Source of the DNA: Cycas panzhihuaensis
Lineage: Eukaryota > Cycadophyta
Direction of reading: 5' to 3'
Length of the DNA: 64,000 nt
Assembly (NCBI GenBank): GCA_023213395.1
Contig: CM041465.1
Span: 119,667,741 to 119,731,740 of the forward strand
Shown here: positions 1 to 11,799 of the stretch, piece after piece
How the letters are laid out: each line of letters starts with the position of its first letter
How positions within the stretch are numbered: position 1 is the first letter of the stretch
Position numbers and translations under genes: made by a program
The notes under the pieces: generated by a model
What the model was told of the DNA's origin: nothing
Seen by the model: the letters and a program-made list of their open reading frames with translations, nothing else
Databases searched by the model: none

Positions 1-2955
1 AAGAGGACGATAATTGGGATCTTCTAACAATGGAGGCAAACCATGTAAGCGATGAGAAAAGCGTCGCATACAAAGCTTACCAACACTTTAGAAGAAGGAA
101 AGAGCCATAAGTAGTGCATGTTGGGGGTTGCCCAACGAAGGAGATAAAGTGCAAGGAACCACTAGAAGGTAGTAATACCAACAGGAAGGGATGAAGACTA
201 GCTCCCTTATTGGCAAGTCCCCAGTATGGTCGCCAGTGGATGCGTGTCTATGGGATAACCACCTAGCTATGTAGGAATAACGAAGATGATCGATAGCAGT
301 ATCGAGGTGCAAATAGAAACCTACAAGCAATGCGATACCCAACTACCTAAGGGTGGTTCCCCACTTCGATTAGGAAGAGGGAAGGCGAAAAGGTAGCCTA
401 GATAGATTCTGGAGGAGAGTCCTCCCACCCTTGGGTGGCCAGAAGGAGAGGAAGAGGATTCTCAAAGGTTTTCGTAAGGCAGAAGGAAGCAAATAGGAGC
501 AAGGTAGGCAAATAGCCTATGACTAATACCTTCTCGGTTATCCGACTAAGCGAAGAAAACCGAGGGAAGAGGAAGGGAGTGGGAACGATCAATCGATCCA
601 AAGCTCCCCCCTTGAGGGTGCAACCAAGAGGAACGAGGGTGCTAAGGTACGCACAAGTAAACCAAATCAAATACGATAAGCCAAGGGAGCAAAGGAAAGG
701 TTTACAAGCTAAGGGGAAAGGCTAAGGGAAAAACTTCCTAAGAGCCCTTTCCTAAAATAGGTATGGTATGTAAAATATAACATATAAAATGCAGACAAAA
801 AGAAAGAGTTGATTCCCTTTTCCTTTTATGTTGTCTAATTACTACTATGCAAACCTTTTCAAAAGAGAGAGAGTGAAATGAAACAAGGGCGCATACCCGA
901 GATGAAGGCGCAGTCGAAGCAGTGACGCTTCCAGAAGATGTCCAAATCATTCCACGAAGCAACGACGGAGGGTCACGATAGGGTGAAGCGTGGGGCTTCC
1001 TTACCTTCCCCGAAAAGCGACACTAAAGTGCCGAAAATGAAAAGGAAAGCAATAGTGGAAAATAAAATGCTACGATAAAATACAAATAAATGCACTTACC
1101 CAAGAGAAAAGAGGGAGGAGAAGTTCCTCGCATCTTTCTTTTACCTACAAGTAAGCGCAAAGATTCCCTTCCAGAGAAAGGAGGCTAGCAACACAAGAAA
1201 GAGCACCAAAAACATATATATATGTATATGCCAAAACTAAATCTCTATACATATATGTTAGTACTCATAAATCATAAGGTTACAACAATAAATTATAGTC
1301 AAAAACACCTAAACAGAAGGTATGTAAATAGGTGAGCCTCAAAGTGACCCACCTCCTACAACGGGAAACCCTACCCTCCCTCAAGAAGCCATAGGGCAGT
1401 GAGGATATGGCTATATAGCTAGCTATAAGCAGGGGTAGCAAAGGTGCAAAAGAGCCCAAGGAAATCCTCAATGAGCCGGAGTGCTATAGGGAGCAAACCA
1501 GACCATTGAGAGAAGGGTTGATCTAGGAAGAGTTTCTGGGGCTTATGCGTTGCTCAGATGAAAGAAATGGGCCTACAAACTAGCGTTGCAATAGGTGCAA
1601 ATGCTGGTTTCAGCGACTAGAAATGGTCCTCTAATCCTTTGCCCACTCCAAGAATAGCACGGGGGCAAAAGAGGAGGGTTTGGAGGGTGGAAGCCTCTTA
1701 GGGAGCGTAAAGGTGGTACAGAAACCACCCAGCTCTATCCCAAACCCTATGGAGTCCTCTTTGGCCACTATCCTAGGTGTGAAACACAGGAGAAGAGGCT
1801 CAAGCAATAGAGGAAAATCAAAGAGAAAATAAGGAACAAACTCTTGAAACAAGGAGAAGAAAGCTAGTGACAAACATACACAAATCTGGGCATAAACTAG
1901 GAAAAGAAATGACTTTAAATCAATAAATACCTCGAGAGAAAGTGGGAGGCATTTGCCTCTGCAAAATCCTACTGAGAAGAGGCTAGAAAACCTGAGAAAA
2001 GGTTAAAGTATAGCAGGTATGAAGCCCCTGCTGAGGCAGCTGAGGGAAATCCTACTTCTGGGACCACTCGGTGACTGCCTGGGTAAAGAGACCCTGAAAA
2101 CTCCTCAAGGAGGCCCTCTCTGGGGCATGCAATGAGCTGTGAGAATGTCATAGCGAAGCCTAAGGAGAGCTAGATGCAGAGGAGCAGTTGAAGGTCCTGG
2201 AAATATAATAGAGTAAAAGGGCAAAGGAGAGAGTAGGGCATTTTTCCTTTGTATTCCTTCCAAAGAGAGCCAAAAAGATCCTAAAAATGAGTTGAGATGG
2301 GCTTAAATATTTCATTAACCCTAATCGAGCGATTAGGGCTCGATTGGCACTGAGGTGGGTCGAAGGACACGTGGCAATTCCACAATAAATGTAAGAATTG
2401 CCACAGTGGTTTTAAAAAATAAAACATAAGAGTCACACTGCGGTAAATTTTATGGTACCACGGTAAACTTCACGGTACCACAAAATTTGTCACGGTGCAG
2501 GACCAGAAGACCAAACTGGCCCAAACAACTAGCCAGGGCTACGGGCCAGTATTCTAGGAGGCCGATAGAGGGGCAGGCCCACCTACCCAGAGGCAAACAA
2601 CGAACCAAGAGCCACAAAAAGGGGGTAATGGGACTCAAGGACACAACAAGAAGACCAAATGGTGATAAATCAACATACGAGTAGTCATCACATGAATCAA
2701 GTAAGCCTTAAGGGGAGTAGAGAAGATTGCGGGAGGCGACGCGGCCATCAGGGTGCCACACTTGCTGGGAGTGTGCCCCCGATATAGTCGTCATAGGCTA
2801 AAAGGATGTAGATGGTGCAAACCATCTATGAGAAGGCATGTAATATGCGAGCAAGTACTCTGTTTCCCAGCTTCTGAGAATGGATATAGAGCAGTCAACT
2901 CAGGTAAGTGCAGGTATGCTTCTCACCTTATTGTTATTTTCTTTTATGATGAGTA
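1..2955 (-). repeat. Left (inverted) copy of an unidentified GC-richer repeat family
   Basis: This stretch is the reverse-complement relative of 2951-5720. Anchors that pair are 1640-1800 with 4010-4175, 2040-2165 with 3650-3790, 1330-1420 with 4425-4490, 960-1030 with 4850-4920 and 410-480 with 5440-5510. The two copies differ by many substitutions and small indels, so they are old. The base composition is clearly richer in G and C than the rest of the window. Short open frames exist on both strands, but none resembles a known protein and none is conserved between the arms. The copy reads from about 2955 leftwards and runs off the window at position 1. It includes a TATTTAA-like box (near 2305 on the minus strand) next to a CACGTGG motif, which might be an LTR or promoter. 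I do not recognise the family; it could be a non-coding LTR derivative or a foldback-type transposon. Confidence 0.75.
2860..2950. repeat. Spacer segment S between the inverted arms
   Basis: The segment between the two arms reads, inverted, nearly the same as 5722-5805. It holds the motif GGTAAGTGCAGGTATG and a CTCACCTTA block. It therefore belongs to the repeat unit (lying before the body in the left copy) rather than being unique DNA. Confidence 0.6.
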
Positions 2956-4682
2956 TCTGCTTGCATGTTATGATTTCGTAGATGGTCCTGTTATCATCTA
3001 CACCTATCTAGCCTATGACGACTATAGCAGGGGCACATTCCCAACGAGTGTGACACCCCTGTGGCTACGTCACTTCCCGCATTCTGCCCTACTCACCCTA
3101 AGACCCACTTGGTTCATATTATGCTTGCCCGTATGATGACCCGTCGTCATTTGGTTGACTTGCCACGTCCTTTGAGTCCTATTGTTGCTTCCTGTGGCTT
3201 ATTTGTCTGCTTGTCTATCCCCACAGGCGGTGGGCCCGCCTCACGGCCTCCTAGGTTACTGGTCCATAGCCTAGGCTGGCTATCTGGGCCAGTTTTAGCC
3301 TCTGGTCCCACATCGTGATAGATTTCGCAGTATTGCAAAACTTACGGCGGTACCACAAAGTTTACTGCGGTGTGACTGTCATGATTTATTTTTTTAAATC
3401 TACCATGGCAATTCTCACATTTATTGCGAAACTACCATGTGTCTCATGACTTAACTCACTGCCAGCTGCACCCTAATCGCTCAATTAGGGTTGGGGCTAG
3501 GTATTTAAGTCTTACCTAATTTATTTTAGGGATCTTTTTGCCTCATTTTAGAAGGATCACAAGGAAAAACGCCTTGCTATCTACTATCTCCTTCTGCTCC
3601 ACTACTATTTCAGGACCTATAATTACTCTCCAGCACCCAGCTCTCTTTTGGTTTAGCTGTGACATCTTCTCAGCCCCTTGCACACCTTGGAGAGGGCCTA
3701 TTCGAAGAGTTTCCAGGACTTCTTTGCCAGGGTAGCCATCAAGCATTCTCAAGTGCAGGATTTTCCTTTAGCCATCTTAGTAGGGGCTCTACACCTGCTA
3801 CTCCATAGCCTTTTTCCAGATTTCTCAACCATTTCTCAGTAGGTTTTGACAGAGGCAAATGCCTCCCATCTTCTTCAGAGGTATCTATTGGTTTAAAGTC
3901 TTCCTTTTGCCCAGTTTATACCTAGTTTTACATGGTTATTTCTAGCTTGTCTTGTCTTACTTTTGGAGATTGTTTCTTGCCTTTGTCTTGGACTGTCTTC
4001 CCTACTGTTTAGGCTCCTTTTCTTGTGTTTCACGCCCAGGACAGCGGACAAAGAGGGTTGCATAAGGTTTGGGATAGAGCTGGGTGGATTCCATACCACC
4101 CTCACGCTCCCTAAGAGGCTCCTGCCCTCCAAACCTTCCTCTTTGTCCCCGTGCTACTCCTGGAGTGGGGCTAAGGGTTTGAAGCCTATTTCCAGCCATT
4201 GAAATTAGTGTTTTCACCTGTTGCAATGCTGATTTGCAGGCCTATATCTTCTATCCAGGTAATGCATAAGCCGCGGCTACTTGTCCTTAGCTCAACTTAG
4301 TCCTTAGCAACCTGGTTTGCTTCCTATAGCACTCTGGTTTGCTGGGAGTCTCTTTGAGCTTCCTTCTACTCTTGTTGTCTCTACTTCTAACCCTTTGTAC
4401 AACACTATCTTCACTACCTTGTGGCTTCTTGAGGGAAGGTAGGGTTGCTCTTTGCGGGAGGTGGGCCACTCCGAGGCTTATCGACTTATCTGCCATTCAT
4501 TTGGATAGTTTTCATTATAGTTTACTATTGTAATATTGAATGCTAACATATATGTGTTGAGGCTTATGCTTGTTACATACATACATGTCTTGTTAGGATT
4601 CTACTTTGTATTGCTAGCACCCTTTCTCCGGAAAGGGATACTCTCACTTACTTGCAGGTATACGGAGGACGCAAAGGACTCA

Positions 4683-4688
<6 letters not shown>

Positions 4689-4768
<80 letters not shown>
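4689..4768. repeat. (CT)n microsatellite, about 80 bp
   Basis: Uninterrupted CT dinucleotides. The matching position in the left arm (around 1100-1130) has only a short CTTTTCTC-like stretch, so the run expanded after the two arms separated. A serine/leucine open frame through it is only an effect of the repeat. Confidence 0.97.
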
Positions 4769-4770
<2 letters not shown>

Positions 4771-5144
4771 GTAAGTGTATGTACTCTTATTTACTGTAGC
4801 ACTTCATTTGTTATCATTACTTTCTTTTTTTTCCTTTCTTGGCACTCTCGTGTCACTTCCGAGGAAGGTAAGGAAGCCCCATGCTTCGCCCTACCGCGAC
4901 CCCCTTCTTGCCGTGCTTAGTGGAACGATCTTGGGCACCTTGTGGGAACGCTGTCGCTTCAATCACGCCTCTATCCGGGGTATGTGCCTTTGCTTCATCT
5001 TATCTTCTCCCTTTTAGAAGTTCATGCATGGTAGTAATTAGACCACTTAAAAGGAAAAAGGGAAATTGTTTCTTCTTTTGGTTTATATTTGATTAGTATC
5101 TTTGTATATCATAGGAAAGGTTTTGGGAAGACCTTTCTCCCAAC

Positions 5145-5262
5145 CTTTCCCTTTTGATTTGTGACCTTTCCCTTTTGGTTTGCGACCTTTCTCTTTGGTT
5201 CACAACTTTTCCCTTTTGGGTTTGCAACCTTTGCCCTTAGTTTGTAAGCTTTGCCTTTGCCG
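5145..5262. repeat. Degenerate ~20-bp minisatellite
   Basis: About five imperfect units of the type CCTTTTGGTTTGCGACCTTT follow one another. The left arm has only one or two recognisable units near 695-745, so this array also expanded in the right arm. Confidence 0.75.
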
Positions 5263-5721
5263 TCTTAGCTTACATTGGTTCTACTCCATTTGCCTGTGTG
5301 CCTTTGGCACCCTCATCCTTTTTGGTCACTCTCCACATTTCCCCTTAGTTTCCTCCACTCATCTGAGCAACCAAGGGAGCCTCAACCGTAGGTTATTCAC
5401 CTACTTGTTTCCCTCTGCTATGGGGAGCCTTTGAGGGTTTCTCTCCCTTCCCTTCCGGCCATCCAAGGGTGGGAGGACCCTTCTCCAAGATCTATCCTGG
5501 CCATTCTTCTATCTCTCCTTCTTTTAGTAGAAGTGGGAAACCACCTTTAGGTAGTTGGGTACCATCCGCAGGTCTCGAACTCACGCTCCGGTGCATGGGG
5601 CACCCTGCGTGGTATTTGCCTTGCTCATAGGTTCTTATCTGTACCTGATAGTACCATTGACCGCCCTCGTTACTCCTACTCAATTAGGTAGCTATCCCAT
5701 AGATGCGCATCTATACTCCTC

Positions 5722-5805
5722 ACAAAAGCAAAAAATAAGGTGAGAAACATACTTGCACTTACCTGAGTCGACCTCTCCGTATCCATTCCCAGAAGCCGAG
5801 AAACA
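5722..5805 (+). repeat. Second occurrence of segment S: start of a further repeat unit
   Basis: Matches the reverse complement of 2870-2955: the blocks AAGGTGAGAA, CTTGCACTTACCTGAGT and CCATTCCCAGAAGC all have counterparts. It follows the body of the right copy directly, so the family seems to be arranged body-S-body. The unit breaks off near 5810, where AT-rich copia-derived DNA begins. Confidence 0.65.
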
Positions 5806-6189
5806 AAAACCATACTCCTTCTCTATTGTAACTCTCTATTTAGGATTTATTCTCAACTTACATATAAGAATCAAAATCATGGGAATTATAACATTAGCCA
5901 TTAGAGTTTGATTGGAATATTGGCTTATTATTTTTTTATCAATTTGTTATATCAATAGTCACTCTAAACTCTTTAATAGTCTTCCAATCCCATAACAACC
6001 TTGATGTAGTAAGTGTAGTTAGCACCTTTACTTATGATTGTTATCCTTTATTATGTCTATCACTTAGTCCATCTTTATTTTAGCCTTTACACTCTATATC
6101 TAACTTCAAATAAAACAACAATAATAAGGGATAATAAACCTCTTAAGATGTGACTTTATCAATATGATATATTAATAACTAATTAAACT

Positions 6190-7200
6190 TTATATCCTAA
6201 TAAATAATATGTTTTTTATCCACTAATCCCATAACTTATAAGATTTATTCATCTCATTATACCCCACTAAGATGCATTTCCAGCTTTTATAATCTAGCTT
6301 CTTATATTTCTTATCTAGGATATATGTATATGTAGTGCATCTAAAAACTTTAAAATAAGTAATGGTAGGATTTTGACTAATCTATTTAGCCTTAGTGTCA
6401 TACCATAAATTGTTTCAGTTAGTATTCAATTCAACATAGGAATGGTATTTCCCTTTTACTCAAAATATCAATGGCAAATTAAATATATATACCATACACC
6501 TTGCCCTCTCCATTATGGTATGGTTCTCTCTCTTTGTAATATCATTCTATTACTAGGTATTTAAAGCCATGAATTCTTGCTTTGCACTATGACTTCAACT
6601 AATTTGATTAAAGGAATGATTATCATACTTCTTACCATTATCACTTAGAATGTTTATCTTCTTTTCACTTTCATTTTTTATTTTTCTTTTGAATTCTAAA
6701 AATCATTTAAATGCTTTTGACTTATTCTTTAGAAGTTGCACTTAAGTCTTCCTAGTGTAATCATTAACAAATACCAAAATATATTGATTTCTAAATCTTG
6801 AAAGATTTGATAATGGGCCCCATCACATTTGTATATATAATCTTTAGCTTCTCCTTAATTCTCTAGGCTTTATCTTGAGTGAAATGATATCTATGATACT
6901 TTCTATATACATACCATTTACACATACCTCCTAAATATAGGATCTATAGTAAATCTTCCACCATATTTAATCTAATATAAGTACCAAAAATGGCTTGTGT
7001 TGTTTATAATAGAAACAAAGGCATAGGTTTGAGTATGATTTTGAAATTTCTCAAATACCCATAAGTCATCCTTAACCTTCCTAATAATAATGAATCCAAA
7101 TCCTTTATTAGAATCCTCAATTAAATACTTATTCTTATAAAGCTCAATCATTATATTTTGTTTGTAGATTTCTCACGTCGAAAGAAGATTCTTTTTTATT
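6190..7200 (-). pseudogene. copia-0 integrase with pre-integrase domain, broken
   Basis: Conceptual minus-strand reading gives the pre-integrase stretch ending near 7130 and the integrase core from about 6850 down. Visible motifs include a D-V-M-G-P-L-S-N-L block (position of the first catalytic Asp), FVNDYTRKT, SDNG (second catalytic Asp, near 6640) and QQNGIAER-like residues. A C-terminal part follows at 6200-6560, with KLDYKSWKCIFVGY. These are the conserved landmarks of rve-type copia integrases. Several stops and frameshifts interrupt it, so it cannot be active. Gene order, with gag at higher coordinates, fits a minus-strand element. Confidence 0.8.
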
Positions 7201-7489
7201 TAAGGTGAATAATACACCTAATTAAAATTCCCTCCTATAATATTAATTATTCTAACTCCTTTAATAGGCACTATATTAGCATCTTTAATAATAATCTTAA
7301 CATCATTAGGATTAGAGTTGTAGGTAATTAACTTCTCTTATCAAAAGGATATATATATTTATACACTTGAGTCAAGTATCCAATAATCCTTTTGAAATAA
7401 ATATTGAGAAGATGAGGTTAAAACTTCTATTTAGTAATATGCTACATCCTTTCCTTTATCATCTTGATTTACCTCAATCATGCTCTTCT

Positions 7490-8290
7490 TCTTAAATTAA
7501 CAATCTTCTTCCTTATGGCCATCTTTCTTGTAATGGTTTTACTTTCTAGTCAGCTTCTTTTTCTTCTCCTCTCAATTTTGTTTATACTTTTGTAGACCTT
7601 TTCTTACCTATTCATCCCCATTCCTCTACGTCTTCATAACTAAGGCAGGGTTGGATTTAAAATCGCAAAGAATACCATGATGTTTCAATTTAGAATCTTT
7701 AGTAAGGATGAGATTCTTTAGTTTATCAAATGTCATACCTTCCATAAGGTCATCTTTCACATAGATTATCTAAAAGGTACCAAATGATTTTAATAGTCTT
7801 GACATAATGATGATAAATAAGAATTTATTATTAATAGACTTCTCCTTTATCTCTTCCAACTTCTTCCTCAAATACATCACCTTATTTAAGTAAGCACTAA
7901 TGTTATTTTTATTTTTAATAATAGCATTTAATAGCCTTATAATAAATGTAACATGATGATTCAGTTATTTCCTTTTAAAATTCTTGCATACATTTGTTCA
8001 AATCTCATTTAGCTTATTTAGGTTGTGAATGTACACCCTCTAATTATGAGCTAATGATAATTTTAATATCCTAATAATCATGAAGTATTTTTCTTCTAAA
8101 ATTATTCTTTCCTTCCCATCCAAGGGTATTATAGGTAATTCATTTTTGGTGATTTTCCATAACTAGTTCACTATTAAAGCAAGTTATTTTCCTTCCATTC
8201 ATTGAAGTTGTTGCTATGAAATATCACTTGTAGCAACTTTTCCATGGTGAATTCAAACTATAAAGTATATACTCTATTCTTCATGTCCCT
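7490..8290 (-). pseudogene. copia-0 gag with zinc-knuckle remnant
   Basis: The minus strand holds a degraded capsid-type gag. Near 7680-7760 it reads DLMEGMTFDKLKNLIL, the usual helix before the nucleocapsid. At 7500-7538 it reads HYKKDGHKEEDC, a CCHC zinc knuckle in which the first cysteines are lost. Gag packages the element's RNA in cytoplasmic virus-like particles. Multiple stops break the frame. The stretch between here and the primer binding site (8290-9566) is AT-rich leader or very degraded gag with no further domain I can name. Confidence 0.7.
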
Positions 8291-9566
8291 ATTAGATTAA
8301 TGAGAACCACTCTATTTTAACTTCTCCTTGGATCAAAATCACTTACCTTAATAAATTTTTATGCCCAAATGTTAATTTGGCATCTTGAATACTTTCAAAC
8401 ATAGCCTTCATATGTCAAACATATCCTCCATACTTTGCACTACTTCAATAAACTCTTCAACAAAATCTACATACACTAATGTAACTTGAAATAGATTTAG
8501 CAAGCTCTTAAATGCCTTACTTGTATCAACAATGACTTATCATAGCTTATTATGACCTCCATGTGTCTTTTCAATGCTTCATATGAGCTTTTCTAATGGC
8601 TTTACTGTGTCACATTTATTCCACACTGGCTTCACTAGCTTCATGGACTTTCCACTAGCTTTAGTTACTTTAGTAGATACTTTTATATGAAATTTCCATA
8701 TATTCCATTCTTTAAACTTACTAAATAGTCTCTAAATACCCCATGTACCTTCCACACTTTAAATATTATTTATATATTTGAAAAATAAGATCTAATAGTC
8801 ATATACATAATTTATAAGGTGTTACAACTTTCCTTAAGGTTGCACCATCACCTTTGATAATTAGAATAATGATTATTTTGAAAAGAAATATATAATTACT
8901 TAAAAAAAGTTGCTGTCTCTTCATATATGTTGTCATGGCTTATTAAGTTCCTATGTAACACATATACACCCAAACTTGCAACAAGCTAATATGCTTATCA
9001 ATGATACTATACACCCTTTAATGGAGTTTAATATATTAAATGTAATAGAAATGAGCAAATTCCTTGTCAAATCGCCTTTCTGACCTTAGGAATGAAGCTT
9101 ACCATGTATTGGAGCCATTTAATCACTTTTAGAAATCTCTAACAACTCTTGATAGATTCAAACACTCTCTCATAATTGTTTTATAGCTCTAAACAAGTAT
9201 AATATGTATCCAATTATTCTAAACATAAGTATCCTTTACCTAGTACTATAAAAGCATGGGAAGATACTTTTAGAATCATCTAATCACTTCCAATAAAGTC
9301 TAACACTACCCAACATGCATATATCATCTATAAATGAAGTCTAATAGGTATAAATGATGCCCCACAACAAATAGAAGCCATCTCAGATTGAAAAAATCAT
9401 GCCTAATAACTGATATTCATTGTTATTATAATTATACACTACTATTTTGTTCTCTAAGTAGTAAAGAAGATCAAATCACTCAATCACAACTTTGATTTGT
9501 GTTATTAAATATCCTTTAATTTGATCTAACTTTACATCTAGTCCACCTCAACTATGTACTTCTTTA

Positions 9567-9578
9567 GCTTTGATACCA
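9567..9578 (-). other. copia-0 primer binding site (initiator-Met tRNA)
   Basis: The minus strand reads TGGTATCAAAGC directly after an LTR end (...CGCA). This is the standard copia primer site with one change from TGGTATCAGAGC. Confidence 0.8.
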
Positions 9579-10010
9579 TGCGAGAAAACAATAATAAGGT
9601 AGCCAAAATTTTAATTATATATAAGAAGTAGCGAACACATTATATATAAGTATTATCATGGGAAACCCTTATAGTTAAAAACCTACTAACACTTTTATTA
9701 ATTATATTGAAACACAATAAAGTATTATGACATATTAAGATCACTAGATATTCATATGATATAATATTTGATATTCAATATGATATTAGATTTGATGATA
9801 ATAATTATAATTCAATAAGAGGTTCATACTTATAACTCCTAAGAAGTATATCCAACCAAAGGCTATGACCTTTTATCATGTCTCATGACTCTTTATGAGT
9901 TATGTCCATTTGATTAGTAAAACATCCATATGAAGCATTATACTAATACACTTAGTTATCCTTTACTATATTTACTAACATTTGAAATAAATAAAAATCT
10001 CAATCCCAAT
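9579..10010 (-). repeat. copia-0 5' LTR (outer end uncertain)
   Basis: Begins with TGCGAGAA directly against the primer site and includes a GGGAAACCCTTATAG block typical of copia U5 regions. The 3' LTR is missing, so the outer limit, between about 9980 and 10140, could not be confirmed by comparison. Confidence 0.55.
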
Positions 10011-10329
10011 ACCATCTCCAAGGAATAAAGTAGTAAGGCATAGTAACCCATGAAGGTGCTATATTAAAATAGACTAGTATTAAATAAAAATATTATATTC
10101 AATGAATGAATAAACAAATGAAAAAGATAAGTAAGCTAAAAAAATGAAGTAGGTATTGCTTATTAGGGGGGATGGTTTAAAGAAGAGAGAAGGAAAACAT
10201 AACTGAAGTGATTACAAGGTTTCAAGTGTTCTTTGTTTATACATAAAATTCTTATTTTAGGTCACTTGGCAAGTTGGCCTAGGTTCTCAATAAGCCCTTT
10301 ATAATAAAAAAAGAGCTTTGGCCATATAT

Positions 10330-10470
10330 CTTAAGATGTTGCTTAATGAAATCATTAGATTCCCACATAGGTTCCTCTTTTAGTAGTCCTTTCTATTTGA
10401 CTATGTATTTTGTTATCTATTCCAAGTGCCTTTTATCATTCCTCAAGTATGTTATAAGGCTTGAGGAGTA
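10330..10470 (-). pseudogene. gypsy-1 chromodomain
   Basis: Conceptual reading YIVK*KGLLKEEPMWES matches the chromodomain core (YLVKWKG...TWE) at the C terminus of chromovirus integrases. In active elements this domain steers insertion by binding histone marks. The key tryptophan codon is now a stop. Confidence 0.75.
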
Positions 10471-10559
10471 TCTTTCCTTCTTCACTAGTGATTAATAATT
10501 CTAATGGGTAATTGAGATAGGGGATAACTTTTTTCTTTATACTCAAAACATGGAAAATG

Positions 10560-11620
10560 CCATAGATCTTACTTTATAAAGGTAGGTTGAGGGCATATGG
10601 TAGTTATCTAATTTTTCTTTTTATTTGGTTGAAACCATAAAATCTTAATATGAGCTTATATTCATCTTAATGATTGAGTTATGGTTATCTGCAGGGATTT
10701 CATATTATATACATCTAATATCTAACTTTAAATTATCATTTAGTTTGTTGTTGATCTACTTACTACTTCATTTAATTTCTTATCATATTATAATAGTCTT
10801 TGAGCTCCTTAAGGATCCACTCTATGTGTTGTATTAATTCTTATACTACTAGCATCCTTATGCTGGTTTCTCTTAGTGTTGGATGGTCTTATAGGGCCAT
10901 GAATGATAGCATTTATTTTGTAGAGTAGTGGTTAGTATTATACTAGTATTCTATAAGTGAATCAATTCTACCCATTTGGTTTGGTTTTCTTTAGTATATC
11001 ATATTAAACATGTCTCAAAACATTTATTAGCCACCTTTATGTACCCACATGTTTACATATAATATGATGTGATCATTACAAGTTCTATCCTTACAAATTT
11101 GAATAGTTCCTTCTAAATGTTACTAGTGGATTTTGGATTAACCTTAGATATATTATTTTTTGGGAAAACTATGTAATTTATGGATATTTTTTATGAAGAG
11201 GTATATTATTTCTGATGCAATATATGTAAATTATATGAAAATAAAATAGTTTTACATGGTAAGGTAAATGATAACCATAAATATCACATCCTTCCTTCAG
11301 ACTTTAATAGTCCTATGATGAAATCTATTGATATTTCTACCCATTTTTTATGCAAAATCTTTAGTACTTACAATGATCTTGGGTTTTATATATATTACTC
11401 TTTTTGTCTTTATCAAGCATCATACTTTATGAAAAAAGTACTAATATCCTTCTCCACACCTTCCTAATAGAAATATCATTTAATCTTTTTTTACATCTTG
11501 GAAAACCTAACATGCCTTGATATTGGGATTTGATGATCCTCTTGGAGTATCTTACTTTTAAGGCTTGAAGTATTTGGTAGATAAATATTGTTTTATATAA
11601 TAAAGTCTTTCCATTAATGT
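10560..11620 (-). pseudogene. gypsy-1 integrase, broken
   Basis: Around 11280-11340 the minus strand reads SIDFIIGLLKSEG, the block around the first catalytic Asp (compare MDFITGLPKSKGK in the 58.4-58.6 kb copy). Near 10900-10980 it reads TKWVELIHL followed by the TT-rich segment seen before the integrase C terminus. Stops occur every few tens of codons. Confidence 0.7.
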
Positions 11621-11799
11621 TTTAGTATGGGATTTTTATTCCATTATTATATCCCTTAATCAATTAATTAACATTTTGATATATGGCATATTCCATATGA
11701 AGCTTTCTAACCATGAGAATTGTATGATTCATATTATTATATCAATTCTTTCTTCATGCTTTTAAGATTGTGGATCTACAATTATGTTAGCTTTTCCCA

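Larger units (their letters stand above)
2951..5720 (+). repeat. Right copy of the same unidentified repeat family
   Basis: Plus-strand partner of the left arm, joined to it with less than 100 bp of spacer. A promoter-like stretch at 3470-3540 contains a pair of AATCGCTC/AATTAGGG blocks followed by TATTTAAGTC; the same blocks occur inverted at 2290-2350. Relative to the left arm it carries a long CT microsatellite and an expanded ~20-bp minisatellite. It lacks the last ~240 bp that the left arm has beyond its counterpart of 5705. No convincing protein is encoded. Whether this is a transposon terminal repeat, a non-autonomous LTR element or part of a duplicated locus cannot be decided from the sequence alone. 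Confidence 0.75.
5880..10010 (-). mobile_element. Degenerate Ty1/copia retrotransposon, copia-0 (gag to integrase plus 5' LTR)
   Basis: Reading the minus strand from about 9580 down gives the copia order: LTR, primer binding site, leader, gag with zinc knuckle, pre-integrase domain, integrase. The element stops around 5880 before any reverse transcriptase, so its 3' half and 3' LTR are missing, probably lost at the junction with the GC-richer repeat. Every domain carries stops and frameshifts. It is a fossil with no intact frame. Confidence 0.8.

Noticed and set aside
2753-3318. Open frames of 127 and 85 residues at the centre of the inverted repeat
   Set aside because: No family resemblance, overlapping in different frames, and not conserved in the other arm.
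4536-4799. Open frame with a long Ser/Leu repeat
   Set aside because: It is produced by the CT microsatellite and is absent from the matching arm.
5560-5640. Possible tRNA-like T-loop (GGTCTCGAACTC)
   Set aside because: No matching acceptor stem or anticodon arm could be paired around it.
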